A DNA stretch of 64,000 nt from Stutzerimonas degradans (GCF_024448505.1 NZ_JAMOHV010000004.1:218221-282220); one strand, 5' to 3'; numbered from the stretch's first letter, positions 19,362 to 29,398 are shown. A program made the numbers and translations. The notes: generated by a model not told the origin, from the sequence alone.

Positions 19362-20537
19362 GTGAGCGCCGCCTCTAGCCCAACCCCCGCCGAACGTCCG
19401 TGCTCGCCATCGCTCGATGGGCTGACCCAGCTGCAAACCCAGCTGGACGCCACTCAGCAGCGGATGGCTGCACGCGTGGCCTCGCTCGAAGGTCAGTTGG
19501 ACGCCGCCAGCGCGCTGCGTCTGCGCGAGCTGGATGAAAAAGAGCGGCTGGCCCAGCGGTTGCGCAGCCTGCTCGATCTGCTTCCCGGTGGCGTGGTGGT
19601 GCTCGACGGGCATGGCGTCGTGCGCGAAGCCAATCCGGTTGCCATTGAGCTCCTGGGCGAGCCGCTGGAGAATCAGTTGTGGCGCAACGTCATCGCACGC
19701 TGCTTCGCCCCGCGGCGCGACGACGGCCATGAGATATCGCTCGCCAACGGGCGGCGGGTTGCGCTTGCCACCCGCTCGCTGAGCGGCGAGCCGGGGCAGC
19801 TGGTACTGCTCACCGACATGACCGAAACGCGCCGGCTGCAGGATCAGCTGGCGCGCCATCAGCGCCTGTCGTCACTTGGGCGGATGGTCGCCTCGCTGGC
19901 GCATCAAATTCGCACGCCGCTGAGCTCTGCCTTGCTCTACGCCAGCCACCTGGAAGAGGGTGGGCTGAGCACGGAACAGCAAACGCGTTTTGCCGGACGC
20001 CTGAAGAGCCGGCTGCACGAACTGGAGCATCAGGTTCGCGACATGCTGGTGTTCGCCCGCGGCGATCTGCCTCTGCAGGATCGCATTACCCCGGCCGAGC
20101 TGTTCGGTGCGCTATGCGCGGCGGCCGAGTCGCGCTTGCAGAATATCCACCTGCGCTGGCAGTGCGATGCGGCGCAAGGGCTGCTGCTGTGCAACCGTGA
20201 CACGCTGGTCGGCGCATTGCTCAATCTGATCGAAAATGCCGTGCAGGCTGCAGGCGCCGGTGTGCGGCTCAAGATTCATCTCTACGCACGCGGCGACAGC
20301 TTGCGCTTGTGTGTCAGCGACAACGGGCCGGGCATCGAGCCGGCGCTGCTGGCGCGGTTGGGTGAGCCTTTTCTCACCACCAAGGCGACCGGTACCGGGC
20401 TTGGGTTGGCGGTGGTCAAGGCCGTTGCGCGTGCCCATCACGGTGAGCTGCAGCTGCTTTCCCGGCCTGGACGAGGCACCTGCGCGCGGCTGGTGATTCC
20501 CCTGCTTCCAGCAGGCCCGCAGGAGATTTGCGAATGA
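19362..20537 (+). CDS. fleS: Flagellar sensor histidine kinase FleS
   Basis: 391 residues from GTG 19362. No membrane helix is seen, as expected for a cytoplasmic FleS. A coiled N-terminus leads to a PAS domain (about residues 65-150), the phospho-His region (SLAHQIRTPLSSALL) and a HATPase with N box (LIENAVQAAG), G1 (SDNGPGIEP) and G2 (GTGLGLAVVK). It phosphorylates FleR for hook-basal body gene expression. A TTG at 19341 is the alternative start. Its stop overlaps the fleR ATG. Confidence 0.94.
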   Translation: MSAASSPTPAERPCSPSLDGLTQLQTQLDATQQRMAARVASLEGQLDAASALRLRELDEKERLAQRLRSLLDLLPGGVVVLDGHGVVREANPVAIELLGEPLENQLWRNVIARCFAPRRDDGHEISLANGRRVALATRSLSGEPGQLVLLTDMTETRRLQDQLARHQRLSSLGRMVASLAHQIRTPLSSALLYASHLEEGGLSTEQQTRFAGRLKSRLHELEHQVRDMLVFARGDLPLQDRITPAELFGALCAAAESRLQNIHLRWQCDAAQGLLLCNRDTLVGALLNLIENAVQAAGAGVRLKIHLYARGDSLRLCVSDNGPGIEPALLARLGEPFLTTKATGTGLGLAVVKAVARAHHGELQLLSRPGRGTCARLVIPLLPAGPQEICE

Positions 20538-21910
20538 CTGGCAGAATTCTTCTGGTTGAAGACGATCACGCATTGCGTGAAGCACTGGGCGACACCCTTG
20601 AGGTCGGCGGTTATGCCTATCGCGCTGTGGCGAGCGCCGAGGCGGCATTGCAGGCGCTGCGCGAAGAGGCGTTCAGTCTGGTGGTCAGTGACGTCAATAT
20701 GCCGGGTATGGATGGCCACGAACTGTTGAGCGTGATCCGCCAGCGTTATCCGCAGGTGCCGGTGCTGCTGATGACCGCTTTCGGCGCCATCGAGCGCGCG
20801 GTGCAGGCCATGCGTCAGGGGGCGGTGGATTACCTGCTCAAGCCATTCGAACCGAAGGCTCTGCTGAACCTGATCGCGCAACACGCCTGCGGTCGCTTGG
20901 ATGATGCCGAGCAGGGGCCGGTCGCTCATGCACCGGCCAGTCGACAATTGCTCGAGTTGGCCGCACGGGTGGCGCAGAGCGATTCCACGGTGCTCATCTC
21001 CGGTGAGTCGGGGACCGGCAAGGAAGTGCTGGCGCGTTACATCCATCAGCAGTCGCCGCGGGCGAATGGACCGTTCATTGCAATCAACTGTGCGGCCATT
21101 CCCGACAACATGCTCGAGGCCACGTTGTTCGGTCATGAGAAGGGCGCCTTTACCGGAGCGGTCGCCGCGCAGCCGGGCAAGTTCGAACTGGCCGATGGCG
21201 GTACGCTGCTGCTCGACGAGATATCCGAGATGGCGCTGCCGTTGCAGGCCAAGCTGCTGCGGGTGCTGCAAGAGCGTGAAGTGGAGCGGGTCGGCGCGCG
21301 CAAGCCGATCACGCTCGATATCCGCGTGCTCGCCACGACCAACCGTAATTTGCAGGGCGAAGTGGCGGCGGGGCGTTTTCGCGAGGATCTGTACTATCGG
21401 CTATCGGTCTTTCCCTTGGCGTGGGCGCCACTGCGTGAGCGGACTGCGGATATCGTGCCGCTGGCCGAGCGGCTGTTGGCCAAGCATGGGCAGAAGATGC
21501 GACAGGCGCCGGCGCGGTTGTCCGAGGCCGCGCGGCGCTGCCTGCAGGCTCATGCCTGGCCGGGGAACGTGCGCGAGTTGGACAACGCCATCCAGCGCGC
21601 GCTGATTCTTCAGCGCGGCGGCGTGATCGAGCCGGCCGACCTCTGCCTGGGCGGTGTTGAGCTGATGCTCGCGGCCGTCTCGAGCCAGGCGCCAGCGGCC
21701 AGCGACGTCGCGACGAAATCCGCCGCGGCGCTTGGAGAGGATCTGCGGCAGCACGAATTCCAGCTGATCATCGAAACCTTGCGCAGCGAACGCGGACGCC
21801 GCAAGGAGGCGGCGGACCGCCTCGGTATCAGCCCGCGTACGCTGCGCTACAAGCTGGCGCAGATGCGTGATGCCGGCTTCGATGTCGAGGCTGCGCTGTA
21901 CGCAGAATGA
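20534..21910 (+). CDS. fleR: Sigma-54-dependent flagellar response regulator FleR
   Basis: 458 residues. Receiver domain with acidic pair in LLVEDDH and phosphoacceptor Asp53 (SDVNMPG). The AAA+ domain has Walker A GESGTGKE and sigma-54 loop GAFTGA, and a Fis-type HTH ends the protein ([16 protein letters not shown]). It activates class III flagellar operons with sigma-54. ATG 20534 has an AGGAG box and overlaps the fleS stop. In other Pseudomonas fliE-fliF follow; here tpm follows. Confidence 0.95.
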   Translation: MTGRILLVEDDHALREALGDTLEVGGYAYRAVASAEAALQALREEAFSLVVSDVNMPGMDGHELLSVIRQRYPQVPVLLMTAFGAIERAVQAMRQGAVDYLLKPFEPKALLNLIAQHACGRLDDAEQGPVAHAPASRQLLELAARVAQSDSTVLISGESGTGKEVLARYIHQQSPRANGPFIAINCAAIPDNMLEATLFGHEKGAFTGAVAAQPGKFELADGGTLLLDEISEMALPLQAKLLRVLQEREVERVGARKPITLDIRVLATTNRNLQGEVAAGRFREDLYYRLSVFPLAWAPLRERTADIVPLAERLLAKHGQKMRQAPARLSEAARRCLQAHAWPGNVRELDNAIQRALILQRGGVIEPADLCLGGVELMLAAVSSQAPAASDVATKSAAALGEDLRQHEFQLIIETLRSERGRRKEAADRLGISPRTLRYKLAQMRDAGFDVEAALYAE

Positions 21911-21970
21911 TCGGCTTCGCCTGTAAGGTGCTCTGCTAAGCTGCCGTCTTCATTGGAAGGAGGTTTGCGG

Positions 21971-22630
21971 ATGCACGAAGACTTCTGGCTGCAGCGCTGG
22001 GCGCGCAATGAAATCGGTTTTCACCTTGGCATGGTGCATCCCGGGCTGCGGCGCCACTGGCCGCGGCTTGGGCTTGCGCCGGGTGCGCAGGTATTGGTGC
22101 CGCTGTGCGGCAAGAGCGTCGATCTTGCCTGGTTGGCCGAACAGGGGTATCGGGTGCTGGGTGTCGAGCTGAGCGAGAAGGCGGTCGAAGCGTTCTTCGC
22201 TGAACAGCAGCTCGACGCCGAGGTCTCCCAAGCCGGGCCTTTCAAGATTTTCCGTGCAGGCGCGCTGGAGATCCGCTGCGGTGATATTTTCGCGCTCGCG
22301 GCGCAGGATGTTGCCGACTGCCAGGCTCTATACGATCGTGCCGCGCTGATTGCCTTGCCGCCGCCGATGCGCCAGCGCTATGCAGCACATCTTTCGGCAA
22401 TCCTGCCGAATGCCTGTCAGCAGTTGCTGATTACCCTCGATTACGAGCAGTCGCAGATGGACGGGCCGCCCTTCGCCGTCGATACCGCTGAGATCACTGC
22501 CCTTTATGCGGCCGACTGGCACGTCGAACTGCTCGAGTCGAAGGAGGTGCTGGAACGCAACCCGCGCATGCGTGAGTGCGGTCTGGGGCGCCTGGAGGAG
22601 CGTTTCTATCACCTGCGGCGCCACGCCTGA
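21971..22630 (+). CDS. tpm: Thiopurine S-methyltransferase
   Basis: 219 residues with the TPMT pattern: [15 protein letters not shown] at the N-terminus, [18 protein letters not shown] for SAM binding, and [18 protein letters not shown]. It methylates thiopurines, and in Pseudomonas also selenium and tellurium oxyanions. The gene has a strong GGAAGGAGG site before ATG 21971. It lies 60 bases after fleR but is likely independent of flagellar function. Confidence 0.94.
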   Translation: MHEDFWLQRWARNEIGFHLGMVHPGLRRHWPRLGLAPGAQVLVPLCGKSVDLAWLAEQGYRVLGVELSEKAVEAFFAEQQLDAEVSQAGPFKIFRAGALEIRCGDIFALAAQDVADCQALYDRAALIALPPPMRQRYAAHLSAILPNACQQLLITLDYEQSQMDGPPFAVDTAEITALYAADWHVELLESKEVLERNPRMRECGLGRLEERFYHLRRHA

Positions 22631-22676
22631 GACATCCCCGCGCTTGTCATGCCGTCACGGCGACCGGGCGGGGCGC

Positions 22677-23321
22677 TCAGCTTCCCGCCTGCAGACGGCG
22701 GATGAAACTGTCCGCTTCGTCGATGGCGCGCTGCATGTCCGCCATCAGCTGATCGACGTTGCTCTGCAGCGTCCGGTATTCGCCCTGCAGTGCGCCAATG
22801 GCGCGGGCGTTGAGATTGTGCTTGAGAAACAGCACTTGGTCGCGCAGCACGGCAAGCACCGGCGCAATGCGCTTCTCGGCAGCCTTCATGCGCTGCAGCA
22901 GTGTGCGGTATTCGCTGCGCGTGCGGCTCAGCTCACGTGTACTGGCGCTCTTCAGGCTGGCGTTGCTGTACTGCTGTAATTCGTCTTCCCATTCGTCGAA
23001 CAATGCCTCGGCGACATCTTCGACAGCCTCGATGCGTGCGCGCACGTCGTTGGCTGCGGCGACACTGGCCTCATATTCCCGGTTCAGCGCCTCGTAGCGC
23101 TGTTCCAGATCGCCGCCGTTGACTTTGACGACGCTGCGGTAGCGCTCCAGCGCATCCTTGAACTGCTGCTTGGCGTCCTGCTGCGAGTCGCGGGCATCCT
23201 CGACGCGATCAACCAGAATGTCACGTTTATGAATGCCTGCCTTTTCCATCGCGGAGTAATAGGCGCTCTGGCAACCGCTGAGCGTGAGCATGACGCAGCA
23301 GGTGAGTAGAAGTCGGCGCAT
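22677..23321 (-). CDS. DUF2959 lipoprotein
   Basis: 214 residues from ATG 23321 with AGGA upstream. Lipobox LTLSGCQS, then an almost fully helical, Glu/Arg/Gln-rich coiled-coil body (RVEDARDSQQDAKQQFKDAL and similar). It matches the DUF2959 family of envelope lipoproteins. It lies downstream of htpX on the same strand, but a terminator lies between them, so it probably has its own promoter. Function unknown. Confidence 0.78.
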   Translation of the reverse strand: MRRLLLTCCVMLTLSGCQSAYYSAMEKAGIHKRDILVDRVEDARDSQQDAKQQFKDALERYRSVVKVNGGDLEQRYEALNREYEASVAAANDVRARIEAVEDVAEALFDEWEDELQQYSNASLKSASTRELSRTRSEYRTLLQRMKAAEKRIAPVLAVLRDQVLFLKHNLNARAIGALQGEYRTLQSNVDQLMADMQRAIDEADSFIRRLQAGS

Positions 23322-23361
23322 GAGGGTTCCTTTGTGCGCGGGAGGAAGAAGATAGACAAAC

Positions 23362-23390
23362 AAAAAGGGCGACTTGCGTCGCCCCTTTTT
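23362..23390 (-). terminator. Intrinsic terminator after htpX
   Basis: AAAAAGGGCGAC, a TTGC loop, then GTCGCCCCTTTTT: a GC stem with one unpaired G, flanked by A-run and T-run, so it can end transcription in both directions. It lies 14 bases beyond the htpX stop on the minus strand. Confidence 0.85.
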
Positions 23391-23403
23391 CATCCGAACA
23401 TGC

Positions 23404-24276
23404 TCAGCCGCGCTGACGCAGCGCCTCGATGCGATCGTCCAGCGACGGGTGGGTCATGAACAGCCCAGCCATGCCATGTTTCAGCGCGCCGTTGATGCCG
23501 AACGCCTTGAGCGTATCCGGCATCTGAACCGGCACGCCTTGTTCGGCCTGCAGGCGGCGCAGCGCGCCGATCATGGCTTGGGTGCCGGCGAGCTGAGCGC
23601 CGGCTTCATCGGCGCGGTATTCGCGTTTGCGCGAGAACCACATGACGATGATGCTGGCCAGCAGACCCAACACCAGTTCGGCGAAGATGGTCGCGATGAA
23701 GTAGCCGATGCCTTGGCCTTCCTCGTTCTTGAGGATCGCTTTGTCGACGAAGTTGCCGAAGATCCGCGCGAAGAACATCACGAAGGTGTTCACCACGCCC
23801 TGGATCAGCGCGAGCGTGACCATATCGCCGTTGGCCACGTGGCCGATTTCATGGGCCAGTACGGCCTTGACCTCGTCCGGCGAGAAGCGCTCCAGAAGAC
23901 CCTGGCTGACGGCCACCAGGGCATCGTTCTTGTTCCAGCCGGTGGCGAAGGCGTTGGCCTCGTAGGCCGGGAAGATACCGACTTCCGGCATCTTGATACC
24001 GGCTTCGCGCGACAGTTGCTCGACGGTCTGCAGCAGCCACTGCTCATGGCGCGTACGAGGCTGGCTGATGATTTCGGTGCGGGTGCTCATTTTCGCCATC
24101 CACTTGGAGATGAACAGCGAAACCAGCGAGCCGGCGAAGCCGAAGACCGCGCAGAAGGCCAGCAAGCTGCCATAGTTCTGGCCGGTGTAGCGGTCGACCC
24201 CGAGCACCTTGAGCGTGATGCTGGCGATCAGCAGTACCGCGAGGTTGGTGGCCACGAACAGAAAAATGCGCATCAT
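23404..24276 (-). CDS. htpX: Membrane zinc metalloprotease HtpX
   Basis: 290 residues. Two N-terminal membrane helices, the zinc-binding HEIGH motif near residue 140, two further hydrophobic segments, then the third zinc ligand region ([12 protein letters not shown]). HtpX degrades damaged inner-membrane proteins and is usually under envelope-stress control. The start is the first of two tandem ATG codons at 24276, as in E. coli HtpX. A terminator follows. Confidence 0.96.
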   Translation of the reverse strand: MMRIFLFVATNLAVLLIASITLKVLGVDRYTGQNYGSLLAFCAVFGFAGSLVSLFISKWMAKMSTRTEIISQPRTRHEQWLLQTVEQLSREAGIKMPEVGIFPAYEANAFATGWNKNDALVAVSQGLLERFSPDEVKAVLAHEIGHVANGDMVTLALIQGVVNTFVMFFARIFGNFVDKAILKNEEGQGIGYFIATIFAELVLGLLASIIVMWFSRKREYRADEAGAQLAGTQAMIGALRRLQAEQGVPVQMPDTLKAFGINGALKHGMAGLFMTHPSLDDRIEALRQRG

Positions 24277-24358
24277 GGTTGCGACTGACTCCGGGAGTAC
24301 GAGAAAGAACGTAGGCTATATAAGGTGCGCCCCCGGGCTATTCAACCGGGCGACTATT

Positions 24359-24814
24359 TCAAGCTATGTCGTGTCGTGCTGGCAGCGGGCCGCTTTCGAG
24401 GAGCAGTCGGGCCAATCCGGCGAGACGCTCGCTGTTTCCGCTTTTCAGCGCTTCGCGTAGCTGATGGGCGAGGCTGGCATGAACGCGTTGCACGCTCGAA
24501 GGCAGGGTTTCCGTTGCGGCGGGCAGATCGGGAACGCTGCGAGTCAGGCGCAGGAACGCCTTTTCGGTGAGTACCGCCTGATCCAGCGCCTGATACTGAA
24601 TGGTGCTGTCGAAGCGCAGGTAGCCTTCTTCGGCGAGCCATAGCAGCGCCCCAAGGCAGCCCTGGTGGCGCTTGCTCGGCAGGCCGAATTCGTCCGGCTC
24701 TTCGTGGCCGATCAGATCCTCGACGTACAGCGCGACCTTGCGCGGAAAGGCCTGATAGAGCATCAGCAGGCCTGCCGCGGCGTCCCGGTAGAAATCGTCG
24801 ATGTGCAGATCCAT
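24359..24814 (-). CDS. Conserved hypothetical protein downstream of alaA
   Basis: 151 residues, predicted soluble and helical, with no signal peptide (begins MDLHIDDFYRDAAAGLLMLY). No named family is recognised. Segments such as KRHQGCLGALLWLAEEGYLRF look like a winged-helix or MarR-like fold, but this is only an impression. The start is 4 bases after the alaA stop, so it is cotranscribed. In related Pseudomonas a similar gene sits between alaA and htpX. Confidence 0.65.
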   Translation of the reverse strand: MDLHIDDFYRDAAAGLLMLYQAFPRKVALYVEDLIGHEEPDEFGLPSKRHQGCLGALLWLAEEGYLRFDSTIQYQALDQAVLTEKAFLRLTRSVPDLPAATETLPSSVQRVHASLAHQLREALKSGNSERLAGLARLLLESGPLPARHDIA

Positions 24815-24818
24815 GCCG

Positions 24819-26030
24819 TTACTGGTGATAGGTCTTGAGGAAGTTGCCTATGCGACCAATCGCCTGCTCCAGATCGTCGACGCGCGGCAGGGTGACCACG
24901 CGGAAATGATCCGGCCACGGCCAGTTGAACGCCGTGCCCTGGACGATCAGCAGCTTCTCGGCCAACAACAGGTCGAGTACGAACTTTTCGTCGTTGTGAA
25001 TCGGGCAAACCTTCGGGTCGATCCGCGGGAAGGCGTAGAGCGCACCCATCGGCTTGACGCAGCTGATGCCCGGAATGTCGTTGAGCAGCTCCCAGGTGCG
25101 GTTGCGTTGCTCGATCAGGCGGCCTGGCGGCAATATCAGGTCGTTGATGCTCTGATAGCCGCCCAGGGCGGTCTGGATCGCATGCTGGGCCGGCACGTTA
25201 GCGCACAGGCGCATGTTGGCAAGGATATCCAGGCCTTCGATGTAGCTCTGCGCCTTGTGCTTGGGGCCGGAAATTGCGACCCAGCCCGAGCGGAAGCCTG
25301 CCACTCGGTAGGATTTGGACAGGCCGTTGAAGGTCAGGCAGAGCACGTCCGGCGCCAGCGAGGCGGTGGAAATGTGCACGGCGTCGTCGTAGAGAATCTT
25401 GTCGTAGATCTCGTCGGAGAAGAGCACGAGTTTGTGCTGGCGCGCCAGCTCCACCATGCCTTCCAGCACTTCTTTAGGGTAGACCGCACCGGTCGGGTTG
25501 TTCGGGTTGATCAGCACCAGCGCCTTAGTGTTCGGCGTGATCTTGGCCTTGATATCGGCCAGGTCCGGCCACCAGTTGGCCTGCTCGTCGCACAGATAAT
25601 GCACCGGCTTGCCACCGGCCAGGCTAACGGCTGCGGTCCACAGCGGATAGTCCGGCGCCGGGATCAGTACTTCGTCACCGTTGTTCAGCAGGGCCTGCAT
25701 GGACATGACGATCAGCTCGGACACGCCGTTGCCGAGGTAGATGTCCTCGATACCGACGCCTTCGACCTGCTTCTGCTGGTAGTACTGCATGATCGCCTTG
25801 CGGGCGCTGAACAGACCTTTGGAGTCGCTGTAGCCCTGGGCGGTTGGCAGATTGCGGATCACGTCCTGGAGGATTTCCTCCGGGGCCTCGAAACCGAACG
25901 GCGCCGGGTTGCCGATGTTCAGCTTGAGGATGCGATGGCCTTCCTCTTCCAGGCGTTTGGCGTGCCGTAGCACCGGCCCGCGAATGTCGTAGCAGACATT
26001 GGCGAGCTTGTTCGATTTGCTGACCTGCAT
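24819..26030 (-). CDS. alaA: Alanine-forming aminotransferase AlaA
   Basis: 403 residues of the class I PLP aminotransferase family, closest to AlaA (YfbQ): MQVSKSNKLANVCYDIRGPV at the start, NPNNPTGAVY in the PLP pocket, DEIYDKILYD, the catalytic Lys in NGLSKSYR and the phosphate-binding Arg in VAGFRSGW. It makes alanine from pyruvate and glutamate. ATG 26030 has AGGA upstream; longer frames upstream are not supported. It faces msrB divergently. Confidence 0.94.
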   Translation of the reverse strand: MQVSKSNKLANVCYDIRGPVLRHAKRLEEEGHRILKLNIGNPAPFGFEAPEEILQDVIRNLPTAQGYSDSKGLFSARKAIMQYYQQKQVEGVGIEDIYLGNGVSELIVMSMQALLNNGDEVLIPAPDYPLWTAAVSLAGGKPVHYLCDEQANWWPDLADIKAKITPNTKALVLINPNNPTGAVYPKEVLEGMVELARQHKLVLFSDEIYDKILYDDAVHISTASLAPDVLCLTFNGLSKSYRVAGFRSGWVAISGPKHKAQSYIEGLDILANMRLCANVPAQHAIQTALGGYQSINDLILPPGRLIEQRNRTWELLNDIPGISCVKPMGALYAFPRIDPKVCPIHNDEKFVLDLLLAEKLLIVQGTAFNWPWPDHFRVVTLPRVDDLEQAIGRIGNFLKTYHQ

Positions 26031-26220
26031 GATCCTGAGTGTCCCGAAGTGAAAACGCGCCAGCTCCGGAGTGGCTGGCCACGCTTGGCATGAACCCGGG
26101 CGCCTTGGCAGTCGGAAACCCCGCTGCCAGACTAGGCGTCGAAGAGCCACGCATGATACGTGCGGCCCGATCACCGGAAAAGGTACAGATCGGCCTTTTT
26201 TAAGCTGTGGAGGTGTACCG

Positions 26221-26619
26221 ATGGATAAGCTGGAAAAACCGCTCGAAGTCTGGCGCGAAGAGCTTTCCGACGAGCAGTTCCAGATCTGCCGCCTCGGTGC
26301 CACTGAGCGTCCGTTCAGCGGCAAGTACAACGACAGCAAGACCCCGGGTACCTACCGTTGCGTCTGTTGCGGTGCGCCGCTGTTCGATTCGGCTGCCAAG
26401 TTCGATTCCGGTTGCGGCTGGCCCAGTTACTTCCAGCCGGTCAGTGACACGGCGATCGCCAGTCTGGATGATTTCAGCCACGGGATGCATCGCATCGAGG
26501 TGCGTTGTGCGCGCTGCGATGCACACCTCGGCCACGTGTTCCCCGACGGACCGCGACCAACCGGCTTGCGCTATTGCATCAATTCCGCGTCTCTCGATCT
26601 GGAGCCGCACGACGCCTGA
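26221..26619 (+). CDS. msrB: Peptide methionine-R-sulfoxide reductase MsrB
   Basis: 132 residues. The zinc site is formed by two CXXC pairs (CVCC and CARC). The family motif [11 protein letters not shown] and the catalytic Cys in [11 protein letters not shown] are present. It reduces methionine-R-sulfoxide in oxidised proteins using thioredoxin. A strong GGAGGT box precedes ATG 26221. It is divergent from alaA, as in P. aeruginosa. Confidence 0.96.
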   Translation: MDKLEKPLEVWREELSDEQFQICRLGATERPFSGKYNDSKTPGTYRCVCCGAPLFDSAAKFDSGCGWPSYFQPVSDTAIASLDDFSHGMHRIEVRCARCDAHLGHVFPDGPRPTGLRYCINSASLDLEPHDA

Positions 26620-26723
26620 GTCTCCCCGCCGCGGAGGACGCTGCGAGCGCCCGCTGCGTCGATGGGGTAGTGGGTGTGGAGCTCGCGCCGCTCAAGTCTA
26701 TGAATCACATCTGGAGTCGCCCG

Positions 26724-27614
26724 ATGGATGTCGAACTGAAAGCATTTCTGCGGCGTGCCGAGGCGCTGCTGACGCGTGTCGAGCCGTTATTGCCGATACC
26801 GCATGAGCCCATCGACTGGGGTGGGACCATTGCCGCGCGCTGGCAGCGAGATGCGCGCGGGGGCTGGCTGGCGCCTTTGCGCGTGAATCTCGATCTGTCG
26901 CTGGACGACCTGATCGGCATCGACCGCCAGCGCGATCTGCTGGCGGCCAATACCCGCCAGTTCGTTTCCGGAATGCCGGCCAACCATGTGCTGCTTTGGG
27001 GCGCGCGTGGCACCGGCAAGTCGTCGCTGATTCGCGCCCTGCTGGCTGAATACGCCGCCGCCGGACTACGTCTGATCGAAATCGAGCGCGACCACCTGGC
27101 CGATCTGCCCCGCCTAGTGGAGGCGCTTGCCGGCGAGCGGCGGGCGTTCGTAGTGTTCTGCGATGACCTGTCCTTCGAGGCCGGCGAGGGGGATTACCGG
27201 GTGCTCAAGAGCGTGCTCGACGGTTCGCTGGAGCGGGCACCGGAAAACGTGCTGCTTTACGCCACCTCCAATCGCCGCCATCTCGTGCCGGAACGGCAGA
27301 GCGATAACGAGCACTGGCAAATGGTCGATGGCGAGTTGCATCCCAACGAGGCGGTGGAGGACAAGATCGCCTTGTCCGACCGGTTCGGCCTGTGGCTGTC
27401 GTTCTACCCGTTCAGTCAGGAGCACTACCTGAGCGTCGTTCGCCACTGGATCGGCTCGCTGGCAGATCGGGCCGGGCTGGACTGGGTATGGAGCGAGGCG
27501 CTGGAGAGAGATGCGATTCGCTGGGCAACCGGACGCGGTAACCGCAACGGACGATGCGCGTATCAATATGCGCGTCAGTGGGTCGGTCAGCGTTTGCTCG
27601 AACGTCGCGACTGA
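26724..27614 (+). CDS. DUF815 AAA+ ATPase
   Basis: 296 residues. Walker A LLWGARGTGKSS, Walker B FVVFCDDLSFE and the sensor-1 segment LLYATSNRRHL place it in the DUF815 group of AAA+ ATPases, found widely next to unrelated housekeeping genes. Its cellular role is not established. ATG 26724 has TGGAG 8 bases upstream; ATG 26700 is an alternative. It follows msrB by about 105 bases. Confidence 0.85.
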   Translation: MDVELKAFLRRAEALLTRVEPLLPIPHEPIDWGGTIAARWQRDARGGWLAPLRVNLDLSLDDLIGIDRQRDLLAANTRQFVSGMPANHVLLWGARGTGKSSLIRALLAEYAAAGLRLIEIERDHLADLPRLVEALAGERRAFVVFCDDLSFEAGEGDYRVLKSVLDGSLERAPENVLLYATSNRRHLVPERQSDNEHWQMVDGELHPNEAVEDKIALSDRFGLWLSFYPFSQEHYLSVVRHWIGSLADRAGLDWVWSEALERDAIRWATGRGNRNGRCAYQYARQWVGQRLLERRD

Positions 27615-27620
27615 AGAGTT

Positions 27621-27643
27621 GCAGCGCCTCGGTCGGGCGCTGC
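27621..27643. terminator. Hairpin between convergent genes
   Basis: GCAGCGCC (27621-27628) and GGCGCTGC (27636-27643) form an 8-bp GC stem in the 41-base gap between the DUF815 gene and the convergent GST gene. Only a short T-rich stretch follows, so termination is likely but not certain. Confidence 0.5.
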
Positions 27644-27655
27644 GTACGTTTAGGC

Positions 27656-28333
27656 TCAGCGTGCCGCCGCTTTGGCCATTTCCTTGAGCTTGTCGTTCAT
27701 GCGCTGCTCGCTGGGCAGCAGACCGGCGAGCGAGGGCAGGGCAAGCATGCGGGCGTAATGATCAGCCAATGCGGGCCAGCGAGCGGTGTCCAGCGATTCA
27801 CCACCGTGAGCCAGGTTGATGAACTGGCTGGTAATGGCGAGATCGGCCAGCGACAGGCGCCCGCCAACGAAATAGTCCTGCTGCCCCAGTTGCTGCTCAA
27901 GGTAGTCGAGGTGTCGCGGCAGCTTTTCGTGCAGCGCCGACTGTACGGCTTGCTCGTCGCAGCTGCCCCCCGAGCTCGGTTTGAGTATGCGGTTGGCAAA
28001 GATGCAGAAGGTTGTCAGCGGCGCGAGCTCGTAGTCGGCGTATTTCTCCAGCCAGCGAATCCTTGCTCGGCTTGCAGCGTCATCGCCGTACAGGCGGTGC
28101 GTATCGGCATAGGCGTCTTCGAGGTACTGGCAGATCACGCTCGAGTCGGCCAGCGTAAGGTCGCCGTCGCGCAGCGCCGGAATGCGACCGAGAGGGTTGA
28201 GTTGCAGATACCAGTCCGGCGGATTGAACGGCATCACCATTTCCAGCTGATAGTCGAGCGCTTTTTCCAACAGGCAGAGCCTGACCTTGCGTACGAAAGG
28301 CGAAAGCGGGGCGCCGTAAACCGTCAGTGTCAT
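27656..28333 (-). CDS. Glutathione S-transferase family protein
   Basis: 225 residues. The N-terminal thioredoxin-like domain (LTVYGAPLSPFVRKVRLCLL, cis-Pro in GRIPALRDGD, and LADSSVICQYLED) is followed by an all-helical C-terminal domain. The Ser/Tyr region resembles GSTs of the stress or dehydrochlorinase type; substrate cannot be deduced. ATG 28333 was chosen. It is 20 bases downstream of the next minus-strand gene and probably shares its transcript. Confidence 0.85.
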   Translation of the reverse strand: MTLTVYGAPLSPFVRKVRLCLLEKALDYQLEMVMPFNPPDWYLQLNPLGRIPALRDGDLTLADSSVICQYLEDAYADTHRLYGDDAASRARIRWLEKYADYELAPLTTFCIFANRILKPSSGGSCDEQAVQSALHEKLPRHLDYLEQQLGQQDYFVGGRLSLADLAITSQFINLAHGGESLDTARWPALADHYARMLALPSLAGLLPSEQRMNDKLKEMAKAAAR

Positions 28334-28353
28334 TGTTGTTCTCTCTGTAGGGC

Positions 28354-29130
28354 CTAGTAGACGTTGTTCTTCTTCCACAGATCCTCGTCGTCGAACGCCT
28401 TCATGCCTTCGGCCAGCTCGCTCGGCTCATCCGCGGCGGGACGCACCTGGTTCGACACCAATGCATTGGCGTGATCGAGAAGATTCTGCAATTGTTTGAG
28501 TTGCGCCGAGTACTCGACTGTAGACGGCTGTTTGCGAATGTGCTGGATCGCACGCTCGAAGGCCAGGCGCGCGCGTTGTGGCAGGTTCTGTTGCAGCGCC
28601 TGGCGACCGAGACCCGCAAAGTATTCGATGTGCAGTACGGCGAGCAGGCGCTGGATTTCCTGAACCCAGCGGCGACCTTCCTCCTGGCTGAGCTGACGCT
28701 CCTTGGCTGCTCGAACGATCTGCGCATGGAGATCTTCAAGCATGAAGCGCACCTCCTTGGCCTGGGCTTCGCTGATGATCTGCCGTGGCGGATTGCGAAC
28801 CGGGATGGCGTCGCCTTCGGCGATTTCGGCGCGCAGGCCCTGGATTCGGCTGGTCAGCTGATCGTTGCCGCGCTCGAGCGGCAGCAGCCGTTCGCTGAGG
28901 TTCAGCTCGATACGGGCGAGTACCTGCTTCAGGGCTGGTGTCATCATCTGCCCGGGTAGCGCTTCGCTGAGGTTGCTGCAGCGGCGTCGGCGATCGTTCA
29001 GGTCTGCCCGTAGCCTGGCTTTCTCCAGGTTCTTCCGCTCGACGAGTTGGTTGATATAGCCGATAGCAACCAGCAGAACTACGCCGGCAACGACCAGGCC
29101 GGTGACCATTAAAGGAGACACATCAGGCAC
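28354..29130 (-). CDS. Membrane-anchored coiled-coil hypothetical protein
   Basis: 258 residues. One N-terminal membrane helix (residues about 8-25) is followed by a long helical, charged domain (RADLNDRRRRCSNLSEALPG onward) and an acidic tail. No family name is recognised. The listed start is GTG 29130; ATG 29109 would shorten the protein by seven residues and still keep the membrane helix. Found upstream of the GST gene. Confidence 0.6.
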   Translation of the reverse strand: MPDVSPLMVTGLVVAGVVLLVAIGYINQLVERKNLEKARLRADLNDRRRRCSNLSEALPGQMMTPALKQVLARIELNLSERLLPLERGNDQLTSRIQGLRAEIAEGDAIPVRNPPRQIISEAQAKEVRFMLEDLHAQIVRAAKERQLSQEEGRRWVQEIQRLLAVLHIEYFAGLGRQALQQNLPQRARLAFERAIQHIRKQPSTVEYSAQLKQLQNLLDHANALVSNQVRPAADEPSELAEGMKAFDDEDLWKKNNVY

Positions 29131-29221
29131 TCCGTGCGGCTGAGTTTGCGCCTGAGTGTAGTGGCTGGGGTGGCAAGCTGATAGCGTCGAAGACGATGTC
29201 GATTTTTTTTGGTTTGCAGGG

Positions 29222-29250
29222 TTGACGGGCTATCGGTGCCTCCATAAAAT
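29222..29250 (+). promoter_or_regulatory. Sigma-70 promoter of the tRNA pair
   Basis: TTGACG (29222-29227), a 17-base spacer, then TAAAAT (29245-29250): near-consensus hexamers at ideal spacing, about 70 bases before tRNA-Glu. Confidence 0.8.
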
Positions 29251-29322
29251 GCGCGCCACTTGCAGCGTGAAGCACCAAACGAAGCGCGGCAAGCCGGAAT
29301 CAGGCTGTAGTTTCCGGGGTGT

Positions 29323-29398
29323 GTCCCCTTCGTCTAGTGGCCTAGGACACCGCCCTTTCACGGCGGTAACAGGGGTTCGAGTCCCCTAGGGGACGCCA
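29323..29398 (+). tRNA. tRNA-Glu (anticodon TTC)
   Basis: 76 bases with a complete cloverleaf. Acceptor GTCCCCT pairs with AGGGGAC, the anticodon stem CCGCC/GGCGG surrounds CTTTCAC with anticodon TTC at 29357-29359, the T loop is GGTTCGAGTCC, and CCA is encoded. Confidence 0.97.
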
